Of a stretch of DNA of 64,000 nt, positions 58,001-64,000 are shown one piece after another (within the stretch, counting starts at the first letter, position 1; each line of letters opens with the position of its first letter). Made by a program: the position numbers and the translations under genes. Below the pieces are notes generated by a model that worked only from the letters and a program-made list of their open reading frames with translations, was not told the DNA's origin and searched no databases. The stretch covers positions 16,723,001 through 16,787,000 of the forward strand of contig CM036618.1 in the NCBI GenBank assembly GCA_020746105.1, given 5' to 3'. Origin of the DNA: Trogon surrucura (lineage: Eukaryota > Chordata > Aves > Trogoniformes > Trogonidae).

Positions 58001-59976
58001 ATTTGTAAGAATTTTCTTTCATAAATGCATTTGTTGTGTATAAAAAGAAATTTCAGACCATTGCAATTTCTTTAAGTGGAAGTCCCAAGCTCTGTTCAGC
58101 ACTGTTCAACAGCTCAATACCAACTATGACGCAGACTAAGACTGAGCCAACGAATTTGCTTTGACCATGCCTGTGCTGTGTGTAAACATAGGTCTTTATG
58201 TGCCCAGAGTTAGCAATCTGGCAGTTTTCATGCATGCTAAAGAAAGATTCACTTAAAGAGATAACCTTATAGAATAATGAATTGTTCCCACAAACCATCT
58301 GTTCTCCTACGCTAAAGAAAAAAAATTGAATCCAATTCCTTTGTTTTGATTAAAGGTTTCTTTGCAAATTATTGTTTCTGAACATCAAGAAACAGAGCAT
58401 GCCTTAATGAAACCCTGGATTGGAAGAGAACTGTAATTCTTCCCTGTATAGTATTAATAAATGGCTATTAGTTATCTGTGGGTTGTTAAGAGTTTTAGAA
58501 CTAAAACCTCTGTGTTTTTGCTGTAAAACAGTGAAGGTATTGTTTATATCCATCCTGACAGAGAGTTCAAGAGAAAGGGAGTAGGAAAATCTCAGGGTAC
58601 AAGATCTGCCATTTGTGAGAAGCTTCAGCATTACTTACAAAAAGATGGTTCTCTGATTTAGGAAAGGAACGTGTTTTTAAAAGACATGGTTTTTGTGCAA
58701 TACTTCACAAGCTGTCTCAAGAAGCCCATTTAATTCTCTCATCTGGGAAATGTGCAAACCTTAAAGTTCACAAAATGCAGGTCTTAACCCTTCCTTGCTG
58801 GTCCTTCTCTCTGTTCTCGCTCCTCAACCAAGCTCCCCCGCCACCGAAACACCCTCCAGTCAGTTGTCAAAATGTCCCCCACCCTGGTGACCAGATGGTG
58901 TAAGAAGAAGGATACTCTCACTGTGACTTCCTCCCTAACACCGACTATGCCATAACAATGGTCTCTGACTCTGTCACAAGAAAGCCCCAGCACAGCTCTG
59001 ATGGCCCAGGTCTGATTTTTGACTCAGCCTGAACCAGGCAACAAATGTGGGAACGATATTTCCTTAGTACTTGTCTTCCATAGTCCCACCTTTTAATACC
59101 TCAAAACCGAGAGTCTTGGTATACATAATAAACATAATACTCCTTGATTTTCCTATGAGTTGGTTCCCAGAAACAGTGCATCTCAAGGGACTGAGGATGG
59201 ATGACAGAAGAACCGCTAAGCCAACAGTCCTTACTATGGCAGGTGAATTTCTGTGCACCTTAGGGATCTATTTCTCCTCCTTTCTCCCCCTTCATATCTT
59301 CCATGAGTTGAGACACAGGCAGGAAGGTCACCTTGCTTCCTCTGCAGCATCCTGATTCTTGCTGATTGTATTATTCCTTTATCATTTGTGTAGTAGAAAC
59401 TGAACATAACCACAGGAGAAGGTGCAAGAGAAATATCACAACCTCCTGGGTATCTTGCATCTTAGCCTGTCTGATAAGACCTATATGGTCTACTGCAGAC
59501 TCTGCTCATAAGGTACCAGGACCTGTGGAGAGGCATATTTCCGTTTCTAATCTGTGCTGCAACTGCTTATAGCTACTCCCATCCAAAACCCAAGTGAAAC
59601 ATCTGATGTCCATTGAGCCCATGTTGTGAAAAGTTTGTTCATCTGCTAGTCTGTAGACAAGTACATCAAAGTACTGTGACTGCTTCTGTTGATCTGAATT
59701 AGAACAGGGGCTTTCAGAATCGTCATAATAAAATCCTTCATGAATGAAGAAGAGCTGAAAGTTTCTACTTCCCTACAGTTATGAGCTGGATGCATTCAAT
59801 GAAGTAAACTGTTTTCCATCACTGTACCAATGGGAATATTTGCCTGAATCCAGCTCTCAGGGTTTCCCTGGGATTCCCAGTGGCCCAAACCACAAGAGAA
59901 GACATCCCTGTTGAGAGCAAGGAAGGTTTATAGCTATCAAAAGGATGAAGATTTCTGTATGCTTGTAGATATCAAG
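55081..59976. other. Unique A+T-rich noncoding DNA
   Basis: No gene or repeat recognised over almost 5 kb. Several frames of 60-96 codons occur and none has a known domain. Confidence 0.6.
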
Positions 59977-61323
59977 ACTACCCGGGTAAATATGGGCCTC
60001 CCAGCCTCACCTGTGTACCTAGGAAGATCATGGAGCAGATCCTCCTAGAAACTCTCCTAAGGTATATAAACAGGCAGGTGATCTGAGACAGCCAGCATGG
60101 CTTCACCAAAGGCAAGTCCTGCCTGAATCAACCTAGTGGTTTTCTATGATGAAACAACTACATCAGTGGACAAGGGTAGAGCTATGGATGTCATCCATCT
60201 GGACTTTTGTAAGGCCTTTGGCATGGTCTCCCCACAACATCCTTCTCTCTAAATTGCAGAAATATGGATTTGATAGGTGGACTGTTTGGTTGGATGGTTG
60301 TGTCGAGAGGGTAATGGTCAGTGGCTTGATGTCCAGGTGGTAATGAATGTCAAGTGGTCTTCCTCAGGGGTCTGTACTGGGACCAGTGCTATTTAATATC
60401 TTCTCACCAAATGACATAGTCAGTAGGATTAAGCGCACCCTCAGTAAATTTGCAGACAACACTAAGATGAGTGGTGCAGTTAATATGCCTGAGGGATGAG
60501 ATGCCATTGAGAGGCACCTTGACAAGCCCAAGAAGTGGGACCGTGTGAATCTCTTGAGATTCAACAGGACCAAGTGCAAGGTCCTGCACCTGGCTCAGGT
60601 AAATCCCTACATCAATACAAGCTGGGGGATGAAGGGATTGAGAGCAGCCCTGCAGAGAAGGACTTGGGGGTATTGGTGGATGAAAAGGTGGACATGAGCT
60701 GACAATATGCACTTGCAGCCCAGAAGGCCAACTGCATGCATCAAAAAAAAAAGTGTGGCCAGCATATCCAGAGAAGTGATTCTGCCCCTCTACTCTGCTA
60801 TGGTGAGACCTCACCTGCAGTCCTGTGTCCAGCTCTGGAGTTGTCAGCACAGGAAAGACACAGACCTGTGGGAGTGAGTCCAGAAGAGGGTCACAAAAAT
60901 GAGCAGAGGGCTGGAATACCTCTCCTGTGAAGAATGGCTGAGGCAGTTGGAGTTATTCAACCCACAGAAGAGAAGGACCCAGGGAATATTGCAGCCTTTC
61001 AATACTTAAAGGGAATCTATGAGAAAGATGAGGACAATCCTTTTAGCAGGGCTTGTTGTGATAAGACAAGGGGTAATGGTTTTAAATTAAAAGAAAATAG
61101 ATATAGACTAGATAGAAGGAAGAAATTTTTCACACTAAGGGTGGTGAAACACGAGCACAGGTTGCCTAGAGAGCTAGTAGATGCTTCATCTTTAGCAATA
61201 TTCAAGGTCAGGTTGGATGAGGCTCTGAGCAACCTGATCTGGTTGAAGATGTACCTGCTCACTGCAGGGGTTGGACTAGATGACCCTTAAAGGTGCCTTC
61301 CAAACCAAAACATTCTATGATTA
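59977..61323 (+). mobile_element. Older CR1 LINE, 5'-truncated, about 1.35 kb
   Basis: Homology begins near 59977 in the [16 protein letters not shown] block and ends at 61323 in CATTCTATGATT. Heavily substituted, with an A10 run at 60742-60751 inside the coding region. It belongs to the same group as 30410-30774. Confidence 0.92.
60001..61290 (+). pseudogene. CR1 ORF2 reverse transcriptase remnant, heavily decayed
   Basis: The conceptual order is [25 protein letters not shown], motif [14 protein letters not shown], motif [14 protein letters not shown], motif C FADNTKM, then the C-terminal frame 60934-61290 (118 codons) with VVKHEHRLPRELVDASS. Motif C has lost its second aspartate (FADN for FADD). 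Frameshifts separate nearly every block and at least one stop falls after 'VDMS'. The C-terminal signature differs from the [13 protein letters not shown] copies. Confidence 0.88.
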
Positions 61324-63282
61324 CTTGTCGCGCTCTGTGGGCCTTCCTTAGGGTTACAAAAGCAGCAAGATCGTAGGCTTTCTGAAGGAAACACCCATCT
61401 GCCCAGTATCATCAGCAGTCTCAGAGGATTACAGGATGTCAGAAACGGCCAAGTTATCAGTGTCAAGAGCATGACAGAATCTCCTTCAATGCTCTGTTTC
61501 CTTTCAGTCTTTCTCCTCTCGCCAATGTGTTTTTCAGGAAACATGAACTCCAACATGTCTTTGAAATGTTAACAATTATACTGCTACTCCCTTCCTGATG
61601 TGTGTTACTGGAAGAACTGGACTCCATGGCACTGTCTTTCACCTTCTGTTTGAGGCTGTCTTATGGATCTGTCTTAAAATGTCTATTAGCCTGGAATTAT
61701 TTCCAATCACAGGAAACCTGGTGCTAGTAGAGCTTCTTAACCTTTCTGACTTGCCACAGAAATGAGGAAATACCCTAAAAGTCACCTGAACAAGTGTCAG
61801 TCTTGGGTGCCATGATCTCACAGCTCTTTCCCAGGTTGACCTTCAAAACCGAAAGAAAATCTAAGTCATTCCAAGACAAAACTTCAAGTTCATAGCAGTT
61901 ATTTTGGATTCCAGACTGCAGATAGCTTCTCTCTCATAGGACAGGTAAAATCCTATCTGGGATCTTTTCTGAAACCTCCAGGATGGACAGCTGCTGAATT
62001 CCTATTCTTGGGAAAGAGGGTTACTGTAAAGGAAGTCTGACAGATTTCATCTACAACTTCATCTATACTGGGCACAACAGGTGGAAGAGCTGTACTGTAC
62101 TTGCCTCAGCCCTCCTGTGCAATGCAGGGCTCTTGTCTGCATTCTTAGTTACTGATCATGGACACCTCTACTCTGGGTAACATCTGGACACATTTGAGCC
62201 ACTAATGCCATAGGGCTCAGGATCACTTACTTGGTGTGCAAAGCCTGTCTGTAGCCCAGGGATCCGAATCCTGGTGACACTGCAGCTTGTTCTTCACTCG
62301 CTCAATAGAAGCAAGGTTTGTATTGAGTGAAAAGCTGTGGTGCAACACCCCCGAGATGCACAAGTTTTTAAAACTGACCACATAGAGGGGGACTGGAAAA
62401 TATCCACCTTTCTTATAAAGTTGATGCCATTCTTTCCAGCTCCCTAAAATACACTACTGGTTATATGTACTTTGCTGTCAATAGCCTAGTTCTGTATTAC
62501 TTTTTCTCCATGATAGATCATAAATATGTTCATCCGTAGCTCTTTCTACTTCTTCCACATCCTCAGCTCTTTCCACATCTACATCAGAAAAACAACATAC
62601 CAGGTTTTTCCCTTAACCAAGATGTCTTCTGGATCCTGGGGAACATAAATTAGGATAATCTCCACTGAAGTCAGCAGTGATATATCAGTGAACCAGTGCT
62701 GTGAAGATAAGTTCAGAGGAGAGACAAACAATAGGAGTTGAACTAAAACAGACTCTGAACATTACGGAAAGCTTAATACCAACATTTCATAAATGTCTCC
62801 TTTTTGTCAAAGGTTGGATTGCAGGGCTGGGGAAAAGTAAGGTTTGAATGAAACCTCTGGCAGTGTCTGGCAGAACCTCTGTTCTCCAGCAATGAAAAAC
62901 AGTGACACAAAACTCCTTGTCTCCATAAAAATAAACTCCCTCCTGCCAGAGATATGACCTCATCTATATTGCATAGAGGAATATATATGTCCTGTATTAT
63001 CCAGAAGTGTTATCTAGGTGCTCCGGAATAAACTATTCCAGCATGAGCGATCTCAATTAAACAATGCGAATAACCTTTTAAATGTGCAGGTTCTTAAACT
63101 TTTGTTCCAGCACCACTTAGTTTACAAACTCAGCTGCAACTTCATAAAGCACCCCAGTCAGTCCCCTGCCCCAGGACAGGATCAGCTCTGCCACTTATGA
63201 TACTCCTGAAAAACTATTGTTCAATATGTTCTTTAGAAAAAGGTTATATTGGAAATTCTACCCTTGCTCTAGGCAACCAAGT
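61324..63282. other. Unique noncoding DNA
   Basis: No gene or repeat recognised. Confidence 0.55.
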
Positions 63283-63573
63283 CACAGTATCACAGTACGC
63301 TAGGGATTGGAAGGGATCTCACAAGATCACCTAGTCCAATCCCCCTGCCAGAGCAGGAACACCTAGATGACGTTACACAGGAAGGCATCCAGGCAGGTTT
63401 TGAATGTCTCCAGAGAAGGAGACTCCACAACCTCCCTGGGCAGCCTGTTCTAGTGCTCCGTCACCCTTCAACACTCCATACACACATCAATAGAATTTTT
63501 TTTCCTATGGTCCCACCTAAGTTTCCCACTCCCTCAGTTTATGCTCGTTATTACTCATCCTGTCCACTGAAAT
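63283..63573 (-). mobile_element. CR1 3' end, apparently two subfamilies joined
   Basis: 63283-63470 is a clean young-type tail and 3' end (GGTTTTGAATGTCTCCAGAG). From about 63500 the text changes to 'cctatggtcccacctaagtttcccactccctcagtttatgc', which matches an older CR1 type. The join could be an insertion next to an older copy, or a chimera. Confidence 0.75.
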
Positions 63574-64000
63574 TGCAGATCCAAATATAGACAATTTGCA
63601 ACGCATATATATTATGATTCTGGCCCAACACTTGCTTACATTTAAGTGTGGAAATATGATGAAGTAATTCAAATACCATCATGAACAGTCAGTCTCTTAA
63701 ATGCCAAATGAAAGGAGCAAGTACTATGCCATTTAATGAAGTCTAGTTCAAAATATCATAATTTAAACAATTCATCTTAAGACAAATAAACCGTGAATGA
63801 AAACTCTCCACAGTTCCACCTAGAAAAAAAGATCAAGCGGAGTGCAGGAATGGTCTTTACTTCTGTGAAACTCAGATTAAACTGAGAATGTCTCTTTTTG
63901 TGACTTTTCTCATTTATAAACCAGCAGTTGCTATAGCAGTTAAATGCTAGTAACAAACATGGACAAAAATTCATATTATTGAAAGAGTGTTGTAATAGGT
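63574..64000. other. Noncoding DNA at the right edge
   Basis: No gene or repeat recognised. Confidence 0.5.

Noticed and set aside
1..64000. A new defence system, operon, CRISPR array or mobile cassette
   Set aside because: The window is vertebrate-type repeat-rich noncoding DNA. I found no direct-repeat/spacer pattern, no adjacent co-oriented genes and no ribosome-binding sites.

Overview
This window looks like a stretch of bird nuclear genome with no recognisable protein-coding gene. The call of bird rests on the interspersed repeats. At least twenty CR1 LINE fragments are present, and many end in the CR1 tail of repeated 8-mers (ATTCTGTG / ATTCTATG). There are also four solitary long terminal repeats (LTRs) of avian endogenous-retrovirus type. 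The rest is A+T-rich, stop-rich DNA. I saw no tRNA, rRNA or CRISPR array, no bacterial gene organisation, and no convincing exon of a cellular gene. The window is best read as intergenic DNA or the inside of a very long intron.

Layout. 1-9.3 kb: mostly unique DNA, with an LTR of family A (about 2.12-2.94 kb, sense on minus), a CR1 tail piece (3.75-4.06 kb), an LTR of family B (4.24-5.16 kb, plus) and a pure GAAGG pentamer tract (5.46-5.63 kb). 9.3-11 kb: two CR1 copies, one with an open 274-codon frame. 15-17.2 kb: a 2-kb CR1 flanked by older CR1 scraps. 20.4-21.7, 25.2, 26.3 and 28.7 kb: more CR1. 28.97-30.38 kb: a family A LTR (plus) that was later split by a CR1. 30.4-33.7 kb: CR1, including one copy inserted inside an older one. 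34.9-35.4 kb: a possible ancient repeat. 37.6-39.9 kb: three CR1 tails. 40.15-40.93 kb: a third family A LTR (minus). 41-52 kb: almost repeat-free. 52.1-55.1 kb: two large CR1 copies, one rearranged and one the best-preserved reverse-transcriptase remnant here. 60-61.3 kb: an old CR1. 63.3-63.6 kb: CR1 pieces.

By my boundaries CR1 covers about 13.6 kb, roughly 21% of the window, and LTRs add about 3.3 kb. All CR1 copies are 5'-truncated, frameshifted, mutated at catalytic residues or rearranged, so none can move by itself. The C-terminal peptide and 3' tail separate at least three CR1 groups of different age, and two nested insertions give a relative order of events. No gene network can be described. 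The interest lies in the insertion history, tandem repeats, a few possible regulatory motifs in unique DNA, and two weak non-repeat reading frames.
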